This document shows, piece by piece, positions 34,001 through 47,200 of a DNA stretch of 64,000 nucleotides. The notes beneath the pieces were generated by a model, which saw only the letters and a list, made by a program, of their open reading frames with translations, was not told the origin of the DNA and searched no databases. The DNA comes from Dromaius novaehollandiae (Eukaryota > Chordata > Aves > Casuariiformes > Dromaiidae). Within the stretch, counting starts at the first letter, position 1, and each line of letters opens with the position of its first letter. The position numbers were made by a program, and so were the translations under genes. Where the stretch lies: the NCBI RefSeq assembly GCF_036370855.1, contig NC_088112.1, positions 19,274,469 through 19,338,468 on the forward strand. The letters are read 5' to 3'.

Positions 34001-36700
34001 GGAGATACACCCTGCGACACTCCCATCCTCACGAAGCTGAGCCTGTGTTTCAGCCAGTTCTTGCTGAAAAGAGAGGGAATCAGTGCTGAAACAGCAGGCA
34101 GGGCACAGAAGTCTCCTGCGCATGACCCATAACAGAAGCCCATTCCTCCAAGTCTCCAGAGTGAGATATGGGTCAGGGAGGGTCCAATGACCGCACCGGG
34201 AAGGCATTCATCCTCCAGAGCTCCCAGGCTTCTCCCATGTAAATCCCTCCAGACCATGCCAGCGTGGTTCAGCCTCTTCAGACAAGCCCTCTCCCATCAG
34301 CAGGCAGGGAAACAGCAAAGACCTTAATCATTTTTGGTGCCAGAACAAGAGATTTCGAAGTCAGCCGCGCACAGCTCCACTCCCTGCTTAAATCATCAGG
34401 AACTGGCTGAACTTCACAGCTCTTCATGCAACGGTGATAACAAAAAATGCTCCACTCCCCACCAAGCCCTGAATGCAGAGACCTGGAGCAGAGAGGAGAC
34501 CCTCACCTCAACTATGGGGGAATGGTGCTGCTTGGAGGTCTAATATGCTATTCGGAGGATTAATCCACGCTAGAGGTATATATATATGTATCAGCAGGCA
34601 ATCCTACGGGCAGGGATATCCAAAGCACATCACATGGCACTGCTTTTGCCTCTTAACCAAAAATTCAGCACCTGTAGGAGGTAAATAGCAAGCACTGTAG
34701 TCCGCCTGTACAAGATCCTGTCCCTGTTGTGTCCCCTGGCACCCGGCAAGTGCCGTTTGGAAGTGAGCAAAGCTCTCGGCAGGATTTGCCAGGCTCCTGG
34801 TGCTAAAGCAGCTCCACCATCAACCCCGCTCCCAGCGTGTCATCAATGGGCAAAGCGGGACAGAGAGCAACGCAGCGAAACCTCCAAACAGTGTAATTCG
34901 GTTGCAAAACAGTACAAATGGGCACTGTAAAATAACAGAGAGAGATGTGATCCAAGAATTTTAAGCCAGAAACACCGGTTTCACAGGGGTTTGCTTCAGA
35001 AAAGCATCGAGAGGCTTCCTGGGCTGCCACTGGGCTGGGGATGAGGGGGCACGGAGCCCCTCGCGCCTCCGCACACACGTCGCATGGCCTGCGCTCTTCT
35101 GCCCCGGAGTCTCGCGCCTGCTAAATTTGGTCTTGCGGACTCAGTCCCCCACCGCAGAGCGAGCTCCAGGTGACCTTGAGGTGACCACCCAAGGATCCAA
35201 GCTCCAGGACCAGCTTTCCAGATGCCACCATAAAGCACCAGGAGGTACCGCTCCATCCAACAGCGGGTGCACAAGTGCTGACACGGTTCCCAGCGCTGAT
35301 TTTTTCCCTTTTTCTCTGCTATAGATCAGACTTTTGAGCCTAGGAAAGGACAGCTAGCTACCTCCAAGCCCTGTGTGGCTCTACCTCCCAGCACAGGCTA
35401 AGCCCAGCACGTTTGCTGAGCACGCTTCGTGTTTCCCCCAAGACAAACAGGCCTCAAAGCCTGCAAACTAATATAATTTGCAATTCTTCTCCTTTACCTC
35501 GGGCCCTTGGCATTGCCCAGGCCCCGCTCTGCTGAAGCTGCACCCACAGAGACCTGCCGCCGACTCTCTCCAGGCCTCTCCCTCCTCCTCCTCCTCCTCT
35601 CACGGCTCTTCCCAGGCAGCAGCCGCCCCCACGCAAGCTGGGGTGTTTTAGGCGATGAGGTCATGACAAGCTCAGCACTAAATTCGGCTCGTTTCCCCGG
35701 AGCCTGTCAGCTCCCAACCGGGATCCGTGATTAACACAGCTCGGCTGGGCCAGGTGAGGCAGACCTGGGCCCGGGAAGGGGATTTTAGCGGTGATCGAGA
35801 GCAAAAATCTTGGAGTTGGACCGCGACTCAGTTTTCCACCAAGGCGCAGACGAGTATGGTGGAAAACAAGAACGCACCCTTGCCCAGAAAAGAGAAAAAT
35901 CACGTAATTCTTTTCAAGCGACTGATTTATCTGGTCGAGAGAGCCCAGCATCCCCAGGCACGAGCTCCAGTTTGAGGAGCAGGGTTGGATGGAAGGACAG
36001 AAAACCGCAGTGCAAAATCATGACAGATGAAGCCAGGGAGCAGAGCAGAGCTCTCTGCAAATGTTTTGCTTTGACATAACAGGGGTTATCCATTTCCCGG
36101 TAACTTTATCCTGCTGTTAACAGGAATAGTCAGTGCAACAAGTAATATTACGAGTACTTGAGGATTTACATGAAGTGTTTATCTCAGAGTACTTGTGTGT
36201 CCCTAAAGCCATGCAGCAGCTGGGATGCCTCCAGCGCGGGAGCCCGACCTGGCGCACGGCGGCTCGGGGAAGGTTTGCAAACCGAGGCCACTCTCGCAAC
36301 ACGAAAGGGCACCTTGCGGGCAGGTCTTTGTGATTTTGTGGGTTTTATGTGGCTTTGAGAGCTGGGGAGAGTCAGCCCCCTTGGATAAGAGCCCTGTTCC
36401 CGGCAAATGGCTTGCCCAGCTCTCGGAGAGATGGACCACAGGGTCCGAAGCACGGCCCAAGCTTGGTCCCAAGCCTGAGCACACGCTGGGAAATTAACTC
36501 AGAAAAAGGGCTAATAACCTCTTCCAAGCAAATATTTTGGGTTGCTCGTTCCTAGCAGCAAGAGCCTGATGTGCCCATGGATACTGATTAATGGATTAGT
36601 GAACAACTCCACTACATAATTGCCAGTTATTACTTTTTAAGAATGACTAATTAAATAATGGAGGGGGCTTTTTTTGTTTTTTTGGGGGGGCTTTTTGTTT
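31001..36700. other. Intergenic DNA, no gene recognised
   Basis: Apart from the SINE-like fragment at 31.6 kb it holds a short CTC repeat near 35,585-35,600 and a TA run near 34,578. The 202-codon minus-strand frame at 32.1-32.7 kb has no recognisable domain. Confidence 0.6.
31545..31645 (-). repeat. Degenerate tRNA-derived SINE-like fragment
   Basis: On the minus strand the sequence reads TTGGTGGTTAGGGCTCACC, then GCGGGAGACCCGAGTTTGCA, then TCTCGGG. This has the order of an RNA polymerase III A box (TGGTTAGGGC-like) and B box (GAGTTTGCATC, compared with GGTTCGANTC), as in MIR-type and other tRNA-derived SINEs. It does not fold as an intact tRNA gene. Confidence 0.5.
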
Positions 36701-38582
36701 TTTTTATAAAGTCAGGTTCTAAATAGCCTAAAGCAGGAAAAGGTAGAAAAGAAAATCTGGCAATATTGATCTTACCAGGAGGAAAAACCCAATGCCATTA
36801 AAAAGACTGAATTTAAGATAAAAATAGGACACGGCATCCGTACCTACCATGGCCTATTTATCTCTTACTCTTCTGGCTCCCCAGCTGCCCTTCAGTTCTC
36901 CTGCCTTCTACATAAAGCACACTGCACTATTGTCTCACAAATGCCTTCGCTCAGAAAATGAGAAACACATTGCCGAGTCCGTCACGGTTGCAGGCCGTGA
37001 CTCAACCCCGTCCGAGCAGCGGCGGTGGCTGCTGGCGGCTCTTGAAGTCTGCTCTGCGAGGGCTGCTTTTCATTTCCAGGTCCCGGCGGAGCCGGGGAGA
37101 GGGGAAGGCGTCCGCGTGCTGCGCTGGGGCTCGCGCCGGCAGCATGATATCATCACGGGCGCGGGAGCCGTCTGCCAACGCGGGGAAGACAGGGAGGGGA
37201 AAAGAGCCCAAGCGCTTAATCCCGTTATGAAATTTAATCGCGTTCTGTGTTTACACGGTTTGGGATCTCCAGGCGCCGGTGCCTGGCAGCGCACGCTCCG
37301 GCGTTCGGACGTAACGCAGGATACGGCGGGTAAGAGGAAAGACTCGCCTGGGGTCAAGCGCAGCCCCGGGGCGACGGCCCCGTCACCCTGCCATCCCCGC
37401 GAGCAAAGCCGTTCCCGGGAGCGGGCACCGTGCGAGCCCAGCCCGGCAGCTCGCCGCGCACGCAGCTGCCACCAGCCCCTTTTGCCAGGGAGATCTCATT
37501 CCACAGACACAAAACTTGAGCCCCCAGAGGCTCAGACCACTATTTGCAGGACCTCCAGAGTGGGATTTGCTCATCTCATGGCATATAGTTGCCCACAGGC
37601 TTCTCACAGTGTTGTCTTTACACCGTGGTTATGCTCCTGTGCATTATCCTGAATTAACAGATCGTATCAAAATGCCACCTCCACACTCTCTAGCACGCAC
37701 AGGCTCGCCGTGAATATACCACACTGCAAATCGCAACGTAAAAATACCACTAACACATTGGCGGCACCAATGGAAAGGCCTTTTCGACGTTTGCCGTCCC
37801 ATAATCGTTTACAGTAGTTGAATGCCTGACCCAAAATCTGCCTTAGGCCATTGTACATCTTCGCTGAGGATTTTTCATTCTTTACGGTTAAAATATTCAG
37901 CAAATTGCCTAAAGTAAAATTTTGCTTTCCCATTTTGCTTGCCCACTGGGAAAAATCTGGCATGCTAACATTAGTCCCTGGTGCCGTTGCCTCATGTTCT
38001 GCTTAGACTGCAAAAAGCAGCAAAGAAGGAAAAAAATAGGCATATTTAAAGAAAAGAAAAAAAACACAAAAAGTAAAACAGAGGGGGGAAACAGGGGCAG
38101 ATGAAATCTGCCTAAGGCAGATAAAACCTGGTCCATAAGATGCTCGTCATGAAAGTTTCCTGCTAAGTCATAGCTCAGACTTTTCTTTATCCAGAAAAAC
38201 ATTTTCCTTTCTTTCAAGGGCAATCACATTTTTCAGAAAAAAAAAGAAAAAGAAAATGAAGAGACTTGTGTGAGGAATTTGAGCAAGTGCTGTGAAGTCT
38301 ATAAGCTCTTAAATAATTAGAGACCTTCCTGGGTATTGCGTTAAGAGACATTATCCACATCACCCAAAGCTAATCATTACTCCTGCTAAGTACGTTAGTC
38401 CTGGAGTGACTGTAGGAGTGAAGAAGGATTGTATATAGATCTGTCCACAATCTTTTTAAATTGGAAAAACAGTAGGGAGTTGATCTTGAAGAGGTTCAAT
38501 GGAGTTTGTCATTGTTTTCTTCTTATTTCTTATATACACATCCTGCAGAGGAATTTGGGCAATAAAGGGTTTGTTAAATGTA

Positions 38583-38654
38583 GAAAATAAATTTATTGGC
38601 ATTATAGATGCCAATAGGATAGATGGCAATAGGGTGCCGATAGGATTTATTTTC
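38583..38654. repeat. Nested inverted repeat with internal tandem motif
   Basis: Outer arms GAAAATAAAT (38583-38592) and ATTTATTTTC (38645-38654) are perfect inverted complements. Inside, TTGGCAT (38596-38602) pairs with ATGCCAA (38608-38614) over a 5-base loop. Three imperfect copies of GCCAATAGG follow (38610, 38625, 38636). It is MITE-like in shape but unassigned. Confidence 0.7.
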
Positions 38655-38678
38655 TGATTTGATCCCTGTTAATGTATT

Positions 38679-38716
38679 ATTCATATATATATATGAATAT
38701 ACACACACGCGTATAT
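38679..38716. repeat. AT palindrome and CA/TA microsatellite
   Basis: A perfect 20-base palindrome, ATTCATATATATATATGAAT (38679-38698), is followed by a short AC/GC/TA run. Confidence 0.9.
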
Positions 38717-40090
38717 AGCTTGCAACATGTTACCATAAATCAAGTGAAAACGCGGAGCAGATGTTATATAGTAGCCGGGATTATCGTGCCTTGGTGGTGC
38801 TTTCATGGAAAATGACCCAGCGCGGGCTTAGCAGAACATGCTTGACAGATACGGTAATGGGGCTACTTGAAAAGGATATTTACTCTTGGGGCTAGCCGAG
38901 CTTTTTCGCATGAGAGGTGACTTGTCTTCCTAGTCTGCTTTTAGATGAGTCAGACTGTATACAGACAGCTTCATTAGAAAAATATTTTCCAGTAATTGGT
39001 CATTTGTAATTGTCTGCACATCCTGAGCAGGAGATTTCGCAGCCACTTGACAGTTTGCAGAAGTCCCCCCTCCACCAGCCCCCGGTGCCCTCCCCGAAAC
39101 GGGGATGCAGCGGATCCGGCAGTCCCCTTTGGGCCAGCCCATCCCTGGAAACCATCCGCGTCCACAGTCGGGGACACATCCAGCGCGGGTGGACGGCGGG
39201 TTCCCAGGAAGCGCTCGGCATGCCCACGGCAGCTCTACCAGCCCTGCAGCCTCGGCGCGGGGACGAACACACCGGCATGCCCAAGAGACAGCCCGAGGGG
39301 AGAGCAACCCACCTGCGACCCCGAATGAACGCTTTAAATGATAGTTGGTAGGTTGCTCGCTTTCCTACGGACAACACATTGACTGGTCCAGAACTTTATT
39401 GCTTTTAAATCAGCATTTCTCCTCGACAGAAATGATAACGATTAAGAAGTTGTCTTAATAAAAGGTATATAAAAATATAGGGTTTCATAAGAAATTATAA
39501 AGGTTCATGCAGCAAAATCCTCAGCCCATCAGTATTATTACATAAGATACGGAAAGAAATGCACCTTTAAATACTGTCGGAAACAACATACCACAAAACG
39601 ATTTCAGCAATACAGATATCTGTTAACACCCGTGTTTCTTAGTTTTTTCTGGTCTAGCACCATCTTAGCTTGTGCATTCGAAAAAACGATTCCAGTAGCG
39701 TAACCAGGCACTCGGGAGGTCCCGGGCGCAGAGGCCGGGGAGGCAGCAGGTTGCCTCTGAAGAGGCCTCTTTCCAACAAGCTACTTCCCAGCACAACTAT
39801 AAACCCTTGGGAAGATGGGGATGGATGGGTGGGGAAGTGCCAGCAGGGCTACGGGATGCAAGGGAGCCTGGGCTCCTCTCCGCCAGCGTCCAACGCTGGA
39901 CACCAGCACTCCCAGAATAAACTGGGACCGACACAGATTGTTCTGGGTCAGGCAGAGCTGTCTCAGCAGAACATTTGCTGGGAGAGCAAGCGAAACGTGG
40001 GAGACATAGCAACATGCCTGTAAATATTTTCCACGTCTCGGAGTGGTCAGTGACAAATGAAAAATTAGAAATTTCACATATGCACATATT

Positions 40091-40123
40091 AAAAAAAAAA
40101 AAAAAAAAAGAAAAAAAGAAAAA
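40091..40123. repeat. Poly-A tract
   Basis: Nineteen A followed by A-rich sequence with single G interruptions. Similar shorter tracts are at 46199-46214 and near 50,591-50,605. No retroposed gene body was recognised beside them. Confidence 0.9.
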
Positions 40124-41560
40124 CCACACTAGTTTCTAAGTCGCACTTTCCAAGGGGCAGCTCTAATTCCTCCCCTTGGCCATCTCAGCCAAATTTTCCT
40201 TTACATAATTTGCTAAACAGCATAATTTCCATGGTTACCGCCGCTCTCTAGTGTTACGCCTCGCACATGCTCTGCACGTTTTTGGGGGGAGAACACCACG
40301 CTGCCTGCATCACCGCCCGACTCTTTGCCCCCGTGGGCTCCCTGTGGCACCGGTGGCTCCACCTGCCCCAGCACAGCCCGGTATCCCCAGAGCCACCCGG
40401 ATGGGAGCCGAAGCGAGAGCGGATCCAAAATAGGGAGAATCCACAAAGCCAAAGGAGAGGGCATCGAGAAAGGGAGGGGAAACAAAGAGGAAACAGTGCA
40501 AAGCTACTGAAGGAGAAAGGGCAGAGGAAGCAACCCGTGCTGCTGGGGTGCAATGCCACGCCAGCAGCAAACCGCTACGGTGGGAACCGTACTGAAACCC
40601 AGCCTCTGTGCTCAGAAACTGGCACTGACCCCGCTGACGCGTGTCCCCATCCTGTCCCAGGCGCCCACGGACCGGGCAACGTGACCCGGCTGCTGCTCAG
40701 CCCATGCCGGGGCAGTAGCTGGAAGCACCTGCAGCCACTCCGTCTTCGCTGGCTCCGTCACAGCTTCCCCCACGGCGCCAAGAGCAGCAGGAAGGAGGTG
40801 ATTTACAAACAGAAGTAAATTTTTATAAAGTGCAGGAAAGAGGCAGCTGGGAGGGATGGACGGCCCCAGCAACGCTTTCGGCACATGTTGGAGGAACATC
40901 TTTGCCATCCCGCGTTTTCCCTTCCTCCCCTGTCATGCCACCCTGCAGAAGACACTCTCCCCTGGCAGCTCCCATACATCATCTCTTTGGATTGCGGGAA
41001 AGCCATGCTTCCTCTGGAGCAGGAGAGACCAGGAACGTCTGGGAACGATTACTCTAAATAAAGCTATAAGAAAGCAGCAGACTCAGGGTCTGGGCTCTCT
41101 TTCCCCACATGCCGGCAAGTGAGGGGGACCCGGGAGCAGCAGAGACCTGCAGGTCCCACTGGAGGATGAGACTGCCAGATGCTCTGGTGATCTCAGATGA
41201 TCTGAAGGAGGCTATTATGAGGGTTTGGACTAGCATGAGGGTTGTCCTTGCTTCTGCTTGCTCTAGGCAAGAGATGTCAGACAATCATCCCACAGGATTT
41301 TAGACATTGGATACTGGCCCCAGGATCGTGCCACAGGAGCCCCTGGATCCCCTGTTCTGGCGTTACACCTTGTACACGTACCAGGACCTCTGTCCAGGGA
41401 ACCAGCATGAGCTTATGTGGCCAGCTCCCAAGATCCAGATCTCTCTGGATTCATTTCTGGCACACGCACAACCGCACAGGCACATGCTGCTCCAATGGTG
41501 GGTTCCTAGGAGGGAGGGGCAGGGAATCACGATGCTAAATGTGGATGTGTTTTTTAAAAC

Positions 41561-44280
41561 CTAATGCGATAATTAATTTCAACCAAGAAATCATATATTT
41601 TCCTACTTTTGATGTTTAATAAGCTAATTTCAAGCAAGAGGTTGTCTTGCTTTTGAAGTCTGATGAGTAAATTGCATGGAAACCTCCATAAAGCACAGAA
41701 CTCATTAATAAATATATAGTCCTTTTGTCCAAGACTTCCAACTTTAAATCAAATGCACAACAACCAGATGTTTTTCACATTACTGCATTTCAAGATTTTA
41801 CTGGAAGTGATCTCATCATACATAGTTAATGTAGGTGTCCAACTGTGCATGTTATTCATATCACGAATCAGATCTTGCAGCTTTAGGACACTGTGTGGCA
41901 AACACAACTATTGTTTAAAGTGGATAAAATTTATGCTAAGCTTGCCACTGGGATATGAGGGAGACCAAATTGGAGGCAATACGCTGGTTTTGATGAGTGT
42001 CAGAAGTGAGGAAATTATATCATTCAAGCATTTGAACTTATTGTTAGGAAACACTGAGCCACTGTTCCTGGGAAAGTTATTGAATTTAGGCAATCCAGTA
42101 AATCAAAGACTTCTCTGTTTGTCTTTGAAGAAGGCAATTAACTGCAAATGTGAAAGATTGAGACCAGGACGGAGACAGAAGTGAAAAGAGATGTATGTTT
42201 TCCAAAGAGAACGAAAATAAGGACTCGCTTGCAGGGAGGGGTGGAATAACATTTCAGTAGGAAAACATTGCTTCACCATTTTTGAAGAGAATATATATGC
42301 TTAAGTTTTGAGTTGAACTTTTCATTAGGAAGCGTGGTGAGATGGTGGAGCTGGGGCTTCTTTCCCCCAAAAGATGGAGAGGGCAGGTTCAGTTCGTATT
42401 GCACAGTGTGGCTTGTCTGCTGCTGGAGTCATTAGGGAAATAATGACTGTGAGCTCTGACCCCCAAGTACTAATAAGTCACCTGCTAATTACCAGCAACA
42501 GCTGATCAAAGGTCATTCAGGAGTGTTTGCCATCAGAGCTGAATAGTGGGGTGTGGGCAAACCTCTAAATACTCCAGTTCATTAGAGAAGAGCCTGTCTT
42601 CTAATTGCCTTTACAATTCCCCTCCTTTTTCTCCCAATGCCTGAAGAAGATATTGAGTTTGCTCAAGCTTCTGAGTTAGAAATCCCACAGGAAGGTTTCT
42701 CAGGAGCCTGCTTGGTCTTTTTGGTTTCTTTTCCACTGGAAATAACATGGAAGCTGCTTTTAAGACAGCTATGCAAGGTGGAGGAGGGGTGGGTGGAGGC
42801 CACCACAGGTCACAAGGTGCTTCTCATCGAATGGGAGTCAAGGAAGATGGGAGACAAGTGTTTGCTTGGAGGAATGAGTGAAATAATCTCTTTTTTTCTC
42901 CACAGCAATTCATCCTAGCCAACATTGAAGCTGTCCTACTGAGATCACATTCTTCCGTGCTGTTACGCTACAGCTTTCTGGGACATCCTCAACAAAGAAG
43001 GGAAGACTGATGGCCTTTCCATGCAATAATGACCATTGGAAATGAAAGTACTGAAACATCCTTTCCCATTGCATCAGTTTTGACTCACACTGCAAATAAC
43101 TGCAAAGCAGCAATACTGACTAGCATCAGCTGTTTGTCCATTCCACAGATGTTGGAAGTTCATCCCATTTTCCCAGCCCAATTCTTTGGGAAGGGAAGGA
43201 GGAAGCAAGAGTGACTCATTTTCTCTTTCTAACAGGAGACTAGAGTCAAGGAAGTGTGAATTCATTATATCCAGGTCATCTGAGCCCAACATGCCTGAGG
43301 AGGTTCAGTGGAAGGTGCCCAAGTCTCAGTGTAAGAACAGGGATCTTATAGGCACAGATAGACACCAAGGAACATTGCATTTAAAATAGAAGCCAAGGAA
43401 TCTTCTCCTTTTTAAGAAATAATAGAATGTTTAAACACATTAGCAGATCCTTTAGTGATATCTACATTAAACTCTAAAAAAATCCATAATCACACAGCCT
43501 TGAACCAGAGAGAGAGCAGCCCCAGGCTGTGCTGCACCTGAGCCGAGGTCCTTGGCAAGGCCCTGAGATGCCAGTAGAAGCAACAGGTCTGAATACAGGA
43601 GCCGAATTGCTCAGCGTGGTTCCTGCTGGAAGCAGATTGCTTTTTGGCCGTTGCTAGATTAAGGCACGCTGTTATTGCAGCGGCTGGCAGCGGGCAGGGA
43701 TGCTCTGCCTGGGTGCGGGCAGTGCACAGCACTGAGGAGCTCCTGGTGCTCTCCTCCTCTGCAAGGGAAATAGCTTTGGCATGTGGCTCACGACACGCTC
43801 ACCAGTATCTCTTCCCTAATCTTCGGAAGCAGCATGCAAACAAGGAGAGTTTGCAAATATTTTTGCATGGGAAACACAGTTTAATTTAGATCTGTAGCTC
43901 ATTATGAAGAGAATATAGACTCGAACTGGGAGACCGAATCTAATTAGGCTGCACTGAGTTGCAACATTACAGCTCTTAAAAAGAGGCCATGAGGGTCCAT
44001 TCCCCTTTGAGATGCACTGCAGATTTTGCAAACCCTCAGACAATTTCTGCAGGCCTCATTATTCCCATGCCAATTACTGTCAATCATAACCAGCACTATA
44101 AAATAAATAAATCGCCATACCACTGCAAAGGGTTTGGGAACTTCCTGGAGACTTGGCATTCATATCGCACTGCTCACCAGTGGGTAAACCGGTACAAAAG
44201 CCCACTATGAGAATAACAAGGCCTTGATCGACTCTGCCTGCAGCATCAGCTCCTGGTCTGTAATCTAGTAAAATTATCCT
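41561..44280. other. AT-rich, CpG-poor intergenic block
   Basis: Ordinary AT-rich DNA, unlike the CpG-rich patches on either side. A TGACTCA site occurs near 43,213. The 143-codon frame at 41.75-42.18 kb resembles no known protein. Nothing else was recognised. Confidence 0.6.
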
Positions 44281-47200
44281 CTGTGTCTTCTAGCAGTGCA
44301 AAGGCGGCAACGTGTCCCCAAAGACGCCGAGCAAAGCTGCCCGGGATGACCAAGGGTGCAGCTCCCGCTGGCTGCTGGTGCCCCGCGGTCGGACTTGGGA
44401 AAGAAGTGCTGAAACCGGCCGTGCTCGCCGAGTGCCCGCTTGCTCCCGCACGCGGCTGTGCTGACCCGTGACAGCAGGGAAATTGCTTTCAGCTGGTTGC
44501 TGCGGAGGCCAGGTGATTTACAGGGATTATAACCGAGTGACTCGAGAAGCGAGTCCTACGGAGAATCACGTATGAGAAAATCCTACATGATTGCAGTACC
44601 CAATTCCTCCTGCCTGGCTGGGCAAATATTGTTTGAAACTGGTTTTGATGTGGACATTAAAAAACTGTAGTTTTCAAACAGCAAAGGCCCCTGCAATCTC
44701 CTCTCCTCTTCTAAAACAAGAATACGCTACAGCGAGGGGCAGAGAAATGCTTTCCCAGAAAACCAGCCGTGCAGAAACGAAAAGCTACTGCACCCTCTGC
44801 CGGAGAGCGCGGAAAAGAGCCCTTTAGACAAACTTAATACATGACGTGCTGTCCCGTACGAGAGAAGATATTTTTTTCTAAAAACACCTCATGCTTTCTA
44901 AGGGACGGCGCAACACCGGTGAGATCACGACGTGCCTCAAAACACCCCCCATCCCAGCTAGAGCTGCCGAGCACCGCAAGCCGCATCCGAAGACTACGAG
45001 TGCTAAACACAGCGCGAGCCAGGATCAGGAGCGAATGAACAAGCGATAACTTTTCTTCTAACGGTAATGAAAATTAAACACCTCCGGAGCCTAAATATCA
45101 CCGGGGAGGGCTGGAGGGACAGACATGCTGAGGGACATGAGAGCAGAGGCCTCCCCACCTGGGAGGGATGCCACCCTCGCGTGGAAGGCTTTGGAGGTGC
45201 ACAGCCCGGTCCCATCCCGCCCGGGGCTCTCGGGAGCGACGCTGTCAATTTAAGGAGGGATGGGACAAAACAGAAAGGCCCCTTCCAGCTCCTCACTGGT
45301 CTCTTGACGACGGCGGCCTTAGATAAAGTTCCTAGTTTTCCGTAACGAACAGCGGGTCAGCGCGGCTTTCCAGGGCCCGACATCTCCCCCACCTGGCAAA
45401 AGCCATGCATCCAAAACAGACATTTCTTGTACATTTTCATTGTGTTTTCCATCAATTTAACCACCGAGAACAGGTAGGAATTTCTTATCGGAGCTGCAGC
45501 AGCGTGGCCGGCTACCTGCAGACACTTGATTGTTTCTGAAGAACAAAAACCCCACAAACCCGAGGAGAACGCGTTGATGCGGTGGCACCTGGGGAGGGTT
45601 TTATTAACCCTCGCCAGACAGCCTCTCGCAGAAGGAAATTGCATAGCAAGAAACACTGTTTTCCAGGAGAAGCCATACAGGAAAATTATCAGCAAGTCAA
45701 GCGATAAGACACGAGGGCGAAGAACGAGCTGTGAATTTAACAGTGCAAGGAGGAACTACTTACAAATCCACAGCAGAGCTATCAGACCCCGAGTGTGTAT
45801 TCGGCAGCAGGTGGCTGATCCCGCTGGGATCAGCGTTTAGGACATTGCAAAGCGACTGCGTCACCCGAACCGTGGCCGGGAGAGCCCAGGAGGTGCTCGG
45901 GATGTGGCACGGGTCGTTAACTCCACACAGGTCCTAGCTCTGAGGCTCCTAACCCAGAGGAAAAAGTTGTCCTCGGATGCTCATCAGCATTGTTTAATTT
46001 AAACGGGATGTTTTTCAAGTTTGAACAAGAATTAATTCAGGTGATTGCGATGGTCCCCTCTGGCTCCACAATTTGTGGGTCTCGGGTGGGCTCACTTCTC
46101 CCTCTCCCTGCAGCGAGCATTTCACCCAGGTCTTCCTTCTCTTGCAGGCCCACAGCAGTTTAATGATGCCTTTCCATTATTAAGAAAATATTTCCATTAA
46201 AAAAAAAAAAAAAAGATCTTTCGAGTCAGCACTGCAGCACTACTAATTCCCAGCCCTGAAGAGCTCTTGCCATGGTGCTGTTCATGGCCCTGGCTCCAGC
46301 GCTGCTTGCCTCCGCTCCGGCGAAGGCCGGCATGGTGTCCCCTAAGCACGTGCGTAAGGGAAATGCTATTTAGACAGATATCTACTTTTCAGCAGCAGCA
46401 GATTTACTGCTTTTATTCTAACTGCAAGCTGGGCTTTCTCCGCATTTGTACTCCAGGCCCAGTTCTCTTCCATGGAGATACTTTCTACCTCAGGGCTTGG
46501 ACACGGGAGAGCAGAGCAGCTTCGTTCCAGAAGGACATCTGAGCACACGCTCACTTCTCTGAATCAGGACCGTAGACTTTAAGAGGAATCACTTGATCTA
46601 GAGTCAGCAACTTTATCACCAACACTAAAAATATCCTTGAATGAGCCCTCGAAACACGATAGCTTAAACACTGAGCAGCACTTTAGGCTAGACGGTGGTT
46701 TATAATTACACGATTTCCCCTCCAAGAGCTGCCAAGGGGCCGTTCCCGCGGAGCCGCCGCTGCCGCGAGGGCTCGGGCCACGTGCGATGCCGCCGGCGGG
46801 TCTGCGGGGTGGTCGGTGGGCAAAGCCCCTGCCCGGCCGGCAGCAAAACCCGCCTCAGCGCCCGCAGCACGCTTCCCCAGGCCGCAGCTCTGTAAAATCC
46901 AGCACAGCACCTTTTAAAGCGCGAAGGAAAACCAGCTGAGCAGGAAAGAGAGTAACAGTCACTGCAATAGCGGCATCATTTATTTTTAGCCTTTTTTCCC
47001 CCATCATACTGCAGTGATCTGCACTGCCGATGCCCCAGTGCTGCAGGAGCCGTTTGCGGGCTGACCCTGCCTGGGGCCCTGGGTGGAGGAGATCTGAAGT
47101 CCCGGGCACTGAAAGACTTCAGGGCCGATTTAGGATTCCGAATTAAACTATTTGCGGTGGAATAAACACACCACAGCGATGGAAGTTCCCTGAGCCGCCC

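Larger units (their letters stand above)
36701..41560. other. Intergenic DNA with a CpG-rich patch and AT-rich palindromes
   Basis: A CpG-rich block at about 36.97-37.47 kb is covered by a 267-codon plus-strand frame (36849-37652) of unrecognised, Arg/Ser/Pro-rich composition, which I do not accept as a gene. Palindromes lie at 38.58-38.72 kb, a GC-rich patch at 39.05-39.33 kb, and a poly-A tract at 40.09 kb. Confidence 0.55.

Noticed and set aside
41753-42184. 143-codon plus-strand frame
   Set aside because: AT-rich chance frame with no recognisable family or promoter.
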